The notes: generated by a model from the sequence alone, not told the origin. DNA of 64,000 nt from Lachnospiraceae bacterium (GCA_017518735.1 JAFWTY010000009.1:61016-125015), one strand, 5' to 3'. Positions 52,650 through 60,917 are shown, counted from the first letter of the stretch. Made by a program: numbers and translations.

Positions 52650-55130
52650 ATGGCTGAATATAATTCACCACTTGATATATATGAAATACAGGGAACAATC
52701 GGAAAAGGCGGTGGCGGCACCGTCTTTAAGGCGTTCCATAAAAGACTTCAGAAACCTGTTGTAATCAAGAAGATCCATGATTACATCAATGAGAATGAGC
52801 AGAGAAACGAGGTAGACGTTTTAAAGAATCTTCGTCATTCGTATATTCCGCAGGTTTTGGACTTTTTTGTGGTGGACGGAGTGGCATATACAGTCATGGA
52901 CTTCATCGAAGGGGAGTCCTTCCAGTCCTTGCTGGATCGTGGTGTGAAGTTTCGTGAAAGCCAGGTTATCAAATACGGAAAACAGCTTTGTGAAGCGGTA
53001 CAGTACCTGCATTCTCGCGAAATCCCCGTTATTCACGGTGATATCAAACCTGATAATATCATCCTTACACCTACGGATGATATCTGCTTAATCGACTTTA
53101 ACATTTCCGGTATTTCCGAGGGAAATAAGGCATATACTACGGGTTATTCCAAAGGATACAGCGCTCCGGAGCAGATTGAGGCATATAACAGAATTGCCGG
53201 ACAACTTGCGGCGGCAAGTTCGAACAGTACTCCGCAGCCCCAGGTTCAACCGCAGCTGCAGTATCAGCCCCAAATACAGCAACAACCGCAGCTACAGTAT
53301 CATCCACAGGTTCAACCACAGCCTCAACCTCAGGCATATCAGACACCTGTTCAGAGTGGTGGGACAGAGGTTTTGTATGGGCAGCCCATGCAACAGAACA
53401 ATCCGGCACAACCAATACCGGTACAGCAAAGTGTTCCGGTTCAGCAGGTTCCGATGCAACAACCCATGCAGGGAAGAGACGGAACCGTCATTTTGAATGT
53501 ACAGAACGCGCCTGCACAGAATGTACCTGTTCAGAGTGTACCTATTCAGAGTGTTCCTGTCCAAAATTACCCTGTGCAGAACATTCCGGGTCAGCCTTCC
53601 GTGCAGACAGCAAGCGGAACGGAACTGATTTTCAATTCCGGTGCGGCAAAACAAAATCCGGTGCCAAGTGCGAACTCAAATGCGAACCTTCCGAAAATCC
53701 CCATCGACAAACGATGTGACGTATACAGTATCGGTGCAACACTGTTCCATTTATATACAGGAACAAGGATTGACCGCGCGGGTCAAAAGGTTCTAAAGTC
53801 CGGTACTACAGAAGGATATCTGTATATCTTGAATAAAGCACTTCAGGAGAATCCGCAGAGTCGTTTTTCATCTGCCGGAGATATGCTGAAGGCATTAAGT
53901 ACGATTCACCAGAAAGAAAAAGTATACCGGAAAATGGTAGCGGGACAGACAGTTGCCCGCCTGGTTCTTTTGTTCCTGTTCATTGCAGGACTCGGACTTG
54001 CATCCTACGGTTTCCAGCGCAGAAGAGTGGAACTGAAGGAGTTATATCAAAGCTATATCGAGCAGTTGAGTGAATTCCCGGTTGACGGAGATATCAACGA
54101 ATTTGAAGAAATTTATCAGGTGGCGGTTGATTTGGAGCCCGAAACCATAGATGCATACAGGCAGAAAGTTTTTTATCTCTTTTCCAGAAGGGATTATGAG
54201 GAAACCATTCGGTTCTCCGATGAAGTGGTAAAGAATTCCTCCGCCTACGATGTTATCGATGTGGCGGAAATCTATTATGTCCAGGGAAATGCATATTATG
54301 CACTGGAAGAATACGATGATGCTTCGGACAGTTTCCGTCGTGCAATCAGTTATGACGGCCAGAAGGCCGATTACTACGGAGACCTTGCGATTTCCCTTGC
54401 AAAAACCGGAAACCTGGAGGAGGCGACCGATGCGGCAACGAAAGCGGAAGATTTGGGAATCAACAATGCGCACCTCAGCCTGATCCGCGGCGAAATCGAG
54501 TATGCAAAAGGAAACTATGATACAGCTGAAGAATATCTAAAAGAATGTATCCGCACAACCACAGATGATTACAGAAAAATGTGCGCTTATATTACCTGCG
54601 GAAAATGTATTTCGGCAGGCGGAACAGAGGAAGACTTAAAAGAGTGTATCGATTTCCTCAAGAAAGGTGTATCCGATGTTGGAATCGAATACAAAGATTA
54701 CCTGTTCGGCCTTCTTTCCGAAACCTATATCAGCGCTTACAGTATGACCGGTTCCGAAGAATATGCTTCGGAAGCCATCGGATGTTTAAGCGAACAGATT
54801 GACAGCGGATGGGCCGGATTCAGTACCTATAACAACATCGTGATCCTCTGTACCAAGCAGGGAAAATACGCGGAAGCCATTACCTATCTTGATAAGATGG
54901 AGGAGCGTTACCCGGATAACTACAACGTATTTAAGCGCAGAGCCTTCCTGGAACTTGAGATTCAGGGAAAGAAGGACGAGTCAATCCGGGATTATTCCGA
55001 TTTTGCGAAGTATTATCATGAAGCTTTGGATAAATACCAGGCACAAAGCGGTGAGAAAGTGGATCCGGAAATGGATCTTTTAAGCGAAGATTATCGCATG
55101 TTAATTGACGGAAACTGGTTGAGTGAATAG
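52650..55130 (+). CDS. Transmembrane kinase-like protein with split catalytic domain
   Basis: An 826-residue protein with a kinase fold that is both altered and interrupted. Present: GKGGGGTVFKA, VVIKKI, IHGDIKPDNI (HGD for HRD), LIDFNISG (DFN for DFG), YSAPEQIE at about 172. Then about 165 Pro/Gln/Val-rich residues (about 185-350) break the domain before DKRCDVYSIGATLFHLY resumes it. The insert contains GTEVLYG (T239), GTVIL (T279) and GTELIF (T324). A membrane helix is near 434-455, and the outer 370 residues are TPR repeats (YYVQGNAYYALEEYDDASDS). It could be active, or a pseudokinase like EssB of known systems, which it may replace. Confidence 0.8.
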   Translation: MAEYNSPLDIYEIQGTIGKGGGGTVFKAFHKRLQKPVVIKKIHDYINENEQRNEVDVLKNLRHSYIPQVLDFFVVDGVAYTVMDFIEGESFQSLLDRGVKFRESQVIKYGKQLCEAVQYLHSREIPVIHGDIKPDNIILTPTDDICLIDFNISGISEGNKAYTTGYSKGYSAPEQIEAYNRIAGQLAAASSNSTPQPQVQPQLQYQPQIQQQPQLQYHPQVQPQPQPQAYQTPVQSGGTEVLYGQPMQQNNPAQPIPVQQSVPVQQVPMQQPMQGRDGTVILNVQNAPAQNVPVQSVPIQSVPVQNYPVQNIPGQPSVQTASGTELIFNSGAAKQNPVPSANSNANLPKIPIDKRCDVYSIGATLFHLYTGTRIDRAGQKVLKSGTTEGYLYILNKALQENPQSRFSSAGDMLKALSTIHQKEKVYRKMVAGQTVARLVLLFLFIAGLGLASYGFQRRRVELKELYQSYIEQLSEFPVDGDINEFEEIYQVAVDLEPETIDAYRQKVFYLFSRRDYEETIRFSDEVVKNSSAYDVIDVAEIYYVQGNAYYALEEYDDASDSFRRAISYDGQKADYYGDLAISLAKTGNLEEATDAATKAEDLGINNAHLSLIRGEIEYAKGNYDTAEEYLKECIRTTTDDYRKMCAYITCGKCISAGGTEEDLKECIDFLKKGVSDVGIEYKDYLFGLLSETYISAYSMTGSEEYASEAIGCLSEQIDSGWAGFSTYNNIVILCTKQGKYAEAITYLDKMEERYPDNYNVFKRRAFLELEIQGKKDESIRDYSDFAKYYHEALDKYQAQSGEKVDPEMDLLSEDYRMLIDGNWLSE

Positions 55131-55145
55131 GAAAGGGGTATCAAT

Positions 55146-55286
55146 ATGATAGGACAGACATTGATTTATGCCGGGATCGGAATTGCTGCCGCTTCCCTGA
55201 TTGCGGAGATCGTTCTGACGATCGTTTTCAGCGGAACCAAAAAGCGCATGATCGAAAAAATCTACAAGAATTACGAAGAACATTAA
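55146..55286 (+). CDS. Small single-pass membrane protein, 46 residues
   Basis: Not recognised. Reads MIGQTLIYAGIGIAAASLIA followed by EIVLTIVF and a basic tail SGTKKRMIEKIYKNYEEH. AAAGGGG sits about 8 bases before the ATG and the gene starts 15 bases after the kinase-like gene, so it is probably translated. One membrane helix with a positive inner end. It could be a small subunit or regulator of the kinase-like protein. Confidence 0.6.
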   Translation: MIGQTLIYAGIGIAAASLIAEIVLTIVFSGTKKRMIEKIYKNYEEH

Positions 55287-55302
55287 AAATGTAAAGGTTT
55301 CT

Positions 55303-55330
55303 TTGGATTTTTGAAAAAAAGTGTTATAAT
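55303..55330 (+). promoter_or_regulatory. Promoter upstream of the repeat zinc-ribbon gene
   Basis: TTGGAT (55303-55308), 16 bp, TATAAT (55325-55330), about 60 bases before the ATG at 55392. Confidence 0.65.
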
Positions 55331-55391
55331 GTATGGTATAGGTTATTGTGGGTGAAACCATAAACCAGAAAAGAAAAAGGAGAACAAAACT

Positions 55392-56390
55392 ATGATTTGT
55401 AGTTCGTGTGGAAGAGAAATTCCGGATGGAAGCACATTTTGTGTAGTTTGTGGTGCGCAGTTTACTCCGACGGTTCCTGATTATAATCAGATCGGAAGTA
55501 CCGTTGCGGCAGGAATGGGTACCGATTACAACCAGGTAGGAAGTACCGTAGCAGCAGGAATGGGTACCGATTACAACCAGGTGGGAAGCACTGTGGCAGC
55601 AGGAATGACTGCTGATTACAGCCAGGTAGGAAGCACTGTTGCAGCAGGTATGGGCACAGCAGATTACGGCCAGATCGGAAGTACCGTAGCAGCAGGTATG
55701 ACGGCTGATTTCAGCCAGGCAAACGGAAATGTGGGAAATACGCAGCAGGGAGTACCGGCGGCAACGCCTGCACCGGCAGCAGCACCGGCAAAATCCGGCT
55801 TCAACAAACTTATGATTCCGGTAATTGCATTGGGAGCATGCCTCTTGCTTGCACTCGGAGGAATTGCATTCTTATTCCTCTTCTTCTCACCGAAATATAA
55901 GAATTTGCAGAATGAGAACAGCAATCTTCAGTCTGAAAACAGCTCTCTTGAGTCAACGATTTCTTCAAAGGACAGTGAGATTTCAAACCTCAAGTCCAAT
56001 GTTTCCAGTCTGACACAGGAAAGAGACAATCTGCAGGCAGAGATGGAAGAGTATTCCGTAAGTGCTGAATTATACGAGGAAATGATCAATGACATTCGCA
56101 ATATGAAGCGCCCCAACAATACCTATTACAGCAACCGTAACGTCATCGTTCTCGGAAAAGGACAGACTGCAAGCATTATGGTTACGCTGGATAAGGCAAC
56201 GAGCTTTACCATTAGATTTGATTCGGACAACAAGCTTTGCTCCGCAAAGTGGAACAATGACTGGTTTAACAACAACAAGTCCTGTACGCTTACTTTTACC
56301 GCAGGATACGACGAAGGAAAAACGGTATTTAAGTTTACAAACTCCGAAACCGCTGATACTTTCGAAGTTTTAGTATACATCGTCGATTAA
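55392..56390 (+). CDS. Zinc-ribbon membrane protein with threonine repeats and coiled coil
   Basis: A 332-residue protein: N-terminal zinc ribbon (CSSCGRE, CVVCGAQ); five 15-16 residue repeats of the form DYNQVGSTVAAGMGT (residues 30-105); an Ala/Pro linker; a membrane helix (LMIPVIALGACLLLALGGIA, about 138-160); an outer coiled coil of about 60 residues (NSNLQSENSSLESTISSKDS); and a C-terminal beta-sandwich-like segment (ASIMVTLDKATSFTIRFDSD). The identical repeated threonine (GSTVAAGM) facing the cytoplasm looks like a multi-site phosphorylation target for the kinases. AAAGGAG precedes the ATG. Function unknown. Confidence 0.65.
   Translation: MICSSCGREIPDGSTFCVVCGAQFTPTVPDYNQIGSTVAAGMGTDYNQVGSTVAAGMGTDYNQVGSTVAAGMTADYSQVGSTVAAGMGTADYGQIGSTVAAGMTADFSQANGNVGNTQQGVPAATPAPAAAPAKSGFNKLMIPVIALGACLLLALGGIAFLFLFFSPKYKNLQNENSNLQSENSSLESTISSKDSEISNLKSNVSSLTQERDNLQAEMEEYSVSAELYEEMINDIRNMKRPNNTYYSNRNVIVLGKGQTASIMVTLDKATSFTIRFDSDNKLCSAKWNNDWFNNNKSCTLTFTAGYDEGKTVFKFTNSETADTFEVLVYIVD
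55479..55706 (+). repeat. 45-48 nt tandem coding repeat, five copies
   Basis: Units at 55479, 55524, 55569, 55614 (48 nt) and 55662 encode D(Y)xQ(I/V)GSTVAAGM plus two or three residues. Protein copies are nearly identical while third codon positions vary, indicating selection on the protein. Confidence 0.9.
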
Positions 56391-56409
56391 TATTTTTTGA
56401 AAAAATAAG

Positions 56410-56453
56410 CAACTCATCACATTTTACGTGCATTTCGTCAGTTTTTGGACGAA
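56410..56453 (+). promoter_or_regulatory. Possible second LytTR site upstream of the vWA gene
   Basis: CATTTCGTC (56431-56439) resembles the repeats at 40487-40516 and is followed by AGTTTTTG, close to the AATTTTTG after the earlier site. A weaker copy CAACTCATC (6 of 9 bases) begins exactly 21 bp upstream at 56410. TTCGTC also forms an inverted repeat with GACGAA (56448-56453). Confidence 0.4.
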
Positions 56454-56524
56454 TCGGTATATATTGCCGGTAAGATGTGTATGAGTTGCATTGTTGTTAT
56501 TATATACAGTCAGAGGATAAAAAT

Positions 56525-58357
56525 ATGTCTGAAAATGTAGTTTCAAAAAAGAAAAAATGGCTTCCCGGTCTGATCGCAGGAGTTTCCGCGGGACTGGTGT
56601 TAGCAATCGGTGTTGCGGTTTTTGTTATGATTTTCGTATCCGGTGCGGATTCGAGAAAAGCAAAAAAACAGTTGGATATTGCAAACAAATATCTGACCAA
56701 TCTGGATTATGAGAACGCAATCTTAGCTTATGAAGACGTAATTGCCATCGATCCGAAATGTGAAGAAGCATATCTTTCCATTGCAGATGCATACGAAGCA
56801 TTGGCGGACAACACGAGGGAAGACGAAGGCGGTTATAAGAAGTCAATTGAATACATCGACAAGGGTATCCGCGCTTTGAAAAGAGGTTATTCCAATACGG
56901 ATTCCGATGATATCAAGAAACGTCTGGAGGAGCTGAAAGAAAAGAAGAAGGCTTTAAAGAAAGACGAAATCGAGGAACTACTTGCAGACGAAGATCACGA
57001 TAAGCTTACCTTAAAGATTGTTTCCACGGATGTAACGGATTATCCGCTGATTCGTTTCTATGTTGCAGCTTATGACAAAGACGGCAACCAGGTTGTACTG
57101 GATGCACCTTTGGCCAGCGTGGGAGAATTAAAAGGCGGAGAATATCTGGAAAGAAAAATCAAACGTCTTGAACGTATGGAAGGTCGTGAAGGCTTATCCA
57201 TCGAGCTTGTAGCAGACAAGTCCGGTAGTATGAGTGGCGATATTGAACATGTGAAAGACATCATGACAGAGTTCGTAAACAGTCTGGATTACGGCGTAGG
57301 AGATGCAGTGGAACTGATTTCCTTCAGCAGCGATGTAACGTTTATGTGTACCAGAACAAGCGATCTTGCCTATCTGTGCAACGGTATCGACAGTCTTTAT
57401 GCAACCGGTAATACGGCAATGTATGACGCGCTGTATGAGGCGGTAAACAGTGCCGGATATCAGAGCGGTGCAAAATGCGTAATCGCGTTTACGGACGGTG
57501 CGGATAATGCCAGCGACTATACCATAGAGGACGTAATTAATCTGGCAAACGAGTTAAGCGTTCCCATCTACATTATCGGCACAAATTATTCGAATGATAA
57601 TCTGGAATATATTGCATCTTCCACAGGTGGAAAATACTGGTACATTAACGATCTCGACAATATGGGCGATATGCTTGATACCATCTATACCGAGCAGAAA
57701 GATATGTATGTGCTTGAGTACTACTGTGATCAGGAAGATTTTTCCCAGTTTGATATTCGTGACGTAGTTCTTACCATCGGTGATGAAACCTATGTCGGAA
57801 CGACAGAGGAAACATTTGAACCGATCGGAAAAGATGTGGAAGTAAAAGCAGCTTCCGGATATGAAGTAATAGTAGGAAACTATTCCTGGAGAGAAGCAAA
57901 TGCGATTGCCCTTCAAAGAGGCGGTCACTTGGTTACCATTACTTCGGAACTTGAGATGCAGCGTGTCAGCAGAATCGCAGAGAAGCATTCTCTTAACGGA
58001 GTCTGGATGGGCGGATACTTATCTCAGGGTCAGGCATACTGGGTAACCGGTGAAGAAATGAACTATTCGAACTGGTATAACGGAGCGGTATATGATGCAT
58101 ATATCGGAAGCTACAGCGGAAGTTACGCGATGCTTTACAATATCGGCGGAGAATGGAAATGGGTAATCCAGGATAACGATTTGGACGATTCAATTAAGTG
58201 CGGTTATATCATTGAATATGACAAACCGGAAGTAGAACAACTGGATGAAGAAGAACGACTTTTCAAAAAGAACTATATGAGAGAAAACACCGAACCGGTT
58301 ACGAATGGCGGAGCGGAAACTGAAGAAGCCGAAGCCCGGGATTCGGATGAGAAATAA
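56525..58357 (+). CDS. Membrane-anchored vWA domain plus C-type lectin-like protein
   Basis: A 610-residue protein with an N-terminal membrane helix (LIAGVSAGLVLAIGVAVFVM) and an outer part made of TPR-like helices (ANKYLTNLDYENAILAYED), a von Willebrand A domain with full metal-adhesion site (DKSGSMSG from residue 231, TGNTAM, FTDGADN), and a C-type lectin-like domain (about 446-565: YSWREANAIALQRGGHLVTI, WMGGYLSQGQAYWVTGE, SNWYNG). It ends in an acidic tail. The layout suggests binding to surface proteins or glycans. ATG at 56525 follows AGAGG by 8 bases; an in-frame ATG at 56477 lacks a ribosome site. Confidence 0.82.
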   Translation: MSENVVSKKKKWLPGLIAGVSAGLVLAIGVAVFVMIFVSGADSRKAKKQLDIANKYLTNLDYENAILAYEDVIAIDPKCEEAYLSIADAYEALADNTREDEGGYKKSIEYIDKGIRALKRGYSNTDSDDIKKRLEELKEKKKALKKDEIEELLADEDHDKLTLKIVSTDVTDYPLIRFYVAAYDKDGNQVVLDAPLASVGELKGGEYLERKIKRLERMEGREGLSIELVADKSGSMSGDIEHVKDIMTEFVNSLDYGVGDAVELISFSSDVTFMCTRTSDLAYLCNGIDSLYATGNTAMYDALYEAVNSAGYQSGAKCVIAFTDGADNASDYTIEDVINLANELSVPIYIIGTNYSNDNLEYIASSTGGKYWYINDLDNMGDMLDTIYTEQKDMYVLEYYCDQEDFSQFDIRDVVLTIGDETYVGTTEETFEPIGKDVEVKAASGYEVIVGNYSWREANAIALQRGGHLVTITSELEMQRVSRIAEKHSLNGVWMGGYLSQGQAYWVTGEEMNYSNWYNGAVYDAYIGSYSGSYAMLYNIGGEWKWVIQDNDLDDSIKCGYIIEYDKPEVEQLDEEERLFKKNYMRENTEPVTNGGAETEEAEARDSDEK

Positions 58358-58409
58358 TAGTTTATTAAGCAATACTATGAAATAAAAGGTTACAAAGAGG
58401 AGGCATAAG

Positions 58410-60875
58410 ATGATTAGATGTCCAAAATGTAATATGGAATTGGAAGATGATTCTATTTTCTGTTATTCATGTGGGGCAAAAGTTGAACAGGCAGCACCTG
58501 CACCTGTAGCAGCACCGGTTCCTGAGGCAGCACCTGCACCCGTAGCAGCAGCACCTGTTCCTGAAGTTGCACCTGCACCCGTAGCAGCAGCACCTGTTCC
58601 TGAGGTTGCACCTGCACCCGTAGCAGCAGCACCTGTTCCTGAAGTTGCACCTGCACCCGTAGTAGCAGCACCTGTTCCCGAAGTGGCACCTGCACCTGTA
58701 GCAGCACCTGTTCCTGAAGTTGTACCTGCACCCGTAGCAGCAGCACCGGTTCCCGAAGTGGCGCCCGCACCCGTGGTAGCACCTGCACCTGTAGCAGCAC
58801 CTGTTCCTGAAGTTGTACCTGCACCCATAGCAGCACCGGTTCCCGAAGTGGTGCCCGCACCCGTAGCAACGCCGACTCCCGTGCCGACACCTGCACCTAT
58901 ACCTGCACCGGCACCGACTCCTATGCCTACCCCCGCACCTATACCTGCACCGGCACCGACTCCTATGCCTACCCCCGCACCGGTTCCGACTCCGGCACCT
59001 GTACCGGCTCCCGCAGTCAATCCGGTTCCGGCAATGAATCAGAATTATATGGTGAATCCCGCACCTGCATATAATCCGCAGATGCAGGGTGGATATGTAC
59101 CTGCAAATAACAATCCTTACGGAGCACAGGCTCCGGCAATGAATCCTGCACCGGCTCCCATGCCGGCACCTGCACCGATTCCTACCCCTGCGCCGATTCC
59201 GACACCTGCACCGGTTCCGACCCCGGCACCTGTACCGGCTCCGGTTCCTGCAGTTGCACAGGCTCCTGCAGCAGCACCTGCCGCAAAACCGAAAAAACAG
59301 GGCAATAAGAAACTTCCGCTCATTATCGGAATTGCATGCGGCGCAGCTCTTTTGATTGCAGCTGTTGTTGTAGCAATCGTGCTGATCAACAAGAACAAGA
59401 ACAAATCCAATTTTGATCAAAACTGCGTTTATGTGAAAGAAAACAGCCTTTATGTAGTTGAAGGAAGAGTAGCATCGAAAGAGATTACTGACGGATACTT
59501 CAGTGGTATGTTGTATTCCAATATCGGAAGTATCTATCAGAGCGGTAACAAGATTGTTTATCCGAAGAATGTGTATGACGGAGCCTATGGTAGCCTTTAT
59601 ACCGCTATGTTGGGCGTTCCGAATTCCGAAACAAAGATTGACTCCGATGTGAACATTCATCTTGTTTATACAGATCCTGATTTAAGCAGGCTCCTTTATT
59701 TCAAAGGCAGTGTTTTATATCGCTACAACTTTGCATTAAAAGAGAAAGAAAAAATCGGATCCGTAGATTATTACGGAGTTGACTATGCTTTCAGTGAAGA
59801 TTTAAACAATATTGCATTCATTGATGATGAAGAGCGTCTTTACGTGAAGTTTGGCGCAGCAGATAAGGAAAAGATTGCGAATGATGTATCAGAATTATAT
59901 GTAGTAGGAGATCTTTCCGCATCTTCACAGATTATCTATATGCAGAAAGAAGAAGGTATCGAGTGGGAAGACGGAAATATGTACAACTACTATGATAACT
60001 ATTCCATCTATTCCTATCAGAACGGAAACAGCAGAAAACTTCTTGACGGTATCATTTTGGATATAGAGGTTTATAAAAATGGAAAGGCATATTTCCTCTG
60101 CTACAATCCGGACAGCGGAACCACGGATATTTATTACTATAACGGTCAGGATGTCAGCGTTGCGGGAACCGCACAGGGTCAGTACTATCCGGGGTCTTAC
60201 GCTAGAAATACCGCGGAGAACGCACTTATGCTTTATTGCAACGAAGATGATGACAAAATTCTTCTTGTAAACGGTGTTCAGATTCCTTTGGATTCTTATA
60301 TCGCAAATGAGGACCGTTCTTACTATATGGTAGTAAACAACGAAGGAACCAAAATTGTACTGGTAAAAACCAACAGTTCCTCCTATGACGACGATTACGG
60401 AAATACCGCATATGTTCTCAACGTGGAAGGAAATACTTTGGTTCGTGAAAGAGAAATCTATGATGTGAGCGATATTGTCTTTGATGGAAAAGGCAGACTC
60501 TTAACCATCCAGGATTGTGAATTTGAAGGAAGCAGCTCCGGAAGCGGAAGCCTCTACATTGACGATATGTTCGTGGATTCGGATGTATACGGAATCATCA
60601 ACTACAGAAATGATATGTCGGAAGATGTTTACTATATCACCGATTACAGTTACGAGAAATCCAATTACTCCTTAAATGTATACAACAAGAAGACCGGAAA
60701 ACGTTTGGTATCGGATGAAGTCTACAATTGTGAGTTGAAAGATGACGGAACCATCTTCTTCATCTATGATTATTCCACTTATCGCGGAACCGGAGATCTT
60801 TATGTATATGCGGAAGGCGAGAAGACAAAGATTGACGATGACGTAAAGGCGATCGGAATGACCGTAAAAAAATAA
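58410..60875 (+). CDS. Zinc-ribbon membrane protein with Pro/Ala repeats and propeller-like outer domain
   Basis: An 821-residue protein: zinc ribbon (CPKCNME, CYSCGAK), about 270 residues of Pro/Ala/Val repeats (APAPVAAAPVPEV type), a membrane helix (LPLIIGIACGAALLIAAVVV, about 303-325) and a 490-residue outer region of repeated strands (YVKENSLYVVEGRVASKEIT, YRYNFALKEKEKIGSVDYYG) that looks like a DUF5050-type beta-propeller. GAGGAGG precedes the ATG. It closes the secretion region; there is no obvious terminator before the next promoter. The extended linker could span the crowded inner face or wall-proximal zone; its role is unknown. Confidence 0.65.
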   Translation: MIRCPKCNMELEDDSIFCYSCGAKVEQAAPAPVAAPVPEAAPAPVAAAPVPEVAPAPVAAAPVPEVAPAPVAAAPVPEVAPAPVVAAPVPEVAPAPVAAPVPEVVPAPVAAAPVPEVAPAPVVAPAPVAAPVPEVVPAPIAAPVPEVVPAPVATPTPVPTPAPIPAPAPTPMPTPAPIPAPAPTPMPTPAPVPTPAPVPAPAVNPVPAMNQNYMVNPAPAYNPQMQGGYVPANNNPYGAQAPAMNPAPAPMPAPAPIPTPAPIPTPAPVPTPAPVPAPVPAVAQAPAAAPAAKPKKQGNKKLPLIIGIACGAALLIAAVVVAIVLINKNKNKSNFDQNCVYVKENSLYVVEGRVASKEITDGYFSGMLYSNIGSIYQSGNKIVYPKNVYDGAYGSLYTAMLGVPNSETKIDSDVNIHLVYTDPDLSRLLYFKGSVLYRYNFALKEKEKIGSVDYYGVDYAFSEDLNNIAFIDDEERLYVKFGAADKEKIANDVSELYVVGDLSASSQIIYMQKEEGIEWEDGNMYNYYDNYSIYSYQNGNSRKLLDGIILDIEVYKNGKAYFLCYNPDSGTTDIYYYNGQDVSVAGTAQGQYYPGSYARNTAENALMLYCNEDDDKILLVNGVQIPLDSYIANEDRSYYMVVNNEGTKIVLVKTNSSSYDDDYGNTAYVLNVEGNTLVREREIYDVSDIVFDGKGRLLTIQDCEFEGSSSGSGSLYIDDMFVDSDVYGIINYRNDMSEDVYYITDYSYEKSNYSLNVYNKKTGKRLVSDEVYNCELKDDGTIFFIYDYSTYRGTGDLYVYAEGEKTKIDDDVKAIGMTVKK
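58491..59035 (+). repeat. Pro/Ala/Val coding repeats
   Basis: Imperfect units of about 39 nt encoding APAPVAAAPVPEV, then shorter PTPAPxPAP units; a second block of PTPAP units follows at about 59140-59275. Several open antisense frames here are by-products of the repeat. Confidence 0.85.
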
Positions 60876-60882
60876 AAAACGA

Positions 60883-60911
60883 TTGACATTTGAAAATCCA
60901 AGTGCTATGGT
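60883..60911 (+). promoter_or_regulatory. Promoter of the T-box transcript
   Basis: TTGACA (60883-60888), 17 bp, TATGGT (60906-60911). The RNA should start near 60918, just at the foot of the leader's stem I. Confidence 0.85.
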
Positions 60912-60917
60912 TACAAA

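Noticed and set aside
58491..59035. Possible CRISPR array
   Set aside because: The repeats are contiguous, in frame and variable, with no unique spacers and no cas genes nearby.
58453..59660. Long antisense frames, one of 397 codons, through the Pro/Ala repeats
   Set aside because: They mirror the GC-rich repeat of the plus-strand zinc-ribbon gene, have biased Arg/Cys or Gly/Ala composition, no ribosome site and no recognisable domain.
29313..60875. Prophage or integrative element carrying the secretion genes
   Set aside because: No integrase, transposase, tRNA-linked attachment site or flanking direct repeat was found; only the second lipase cassette looks compositionally different.
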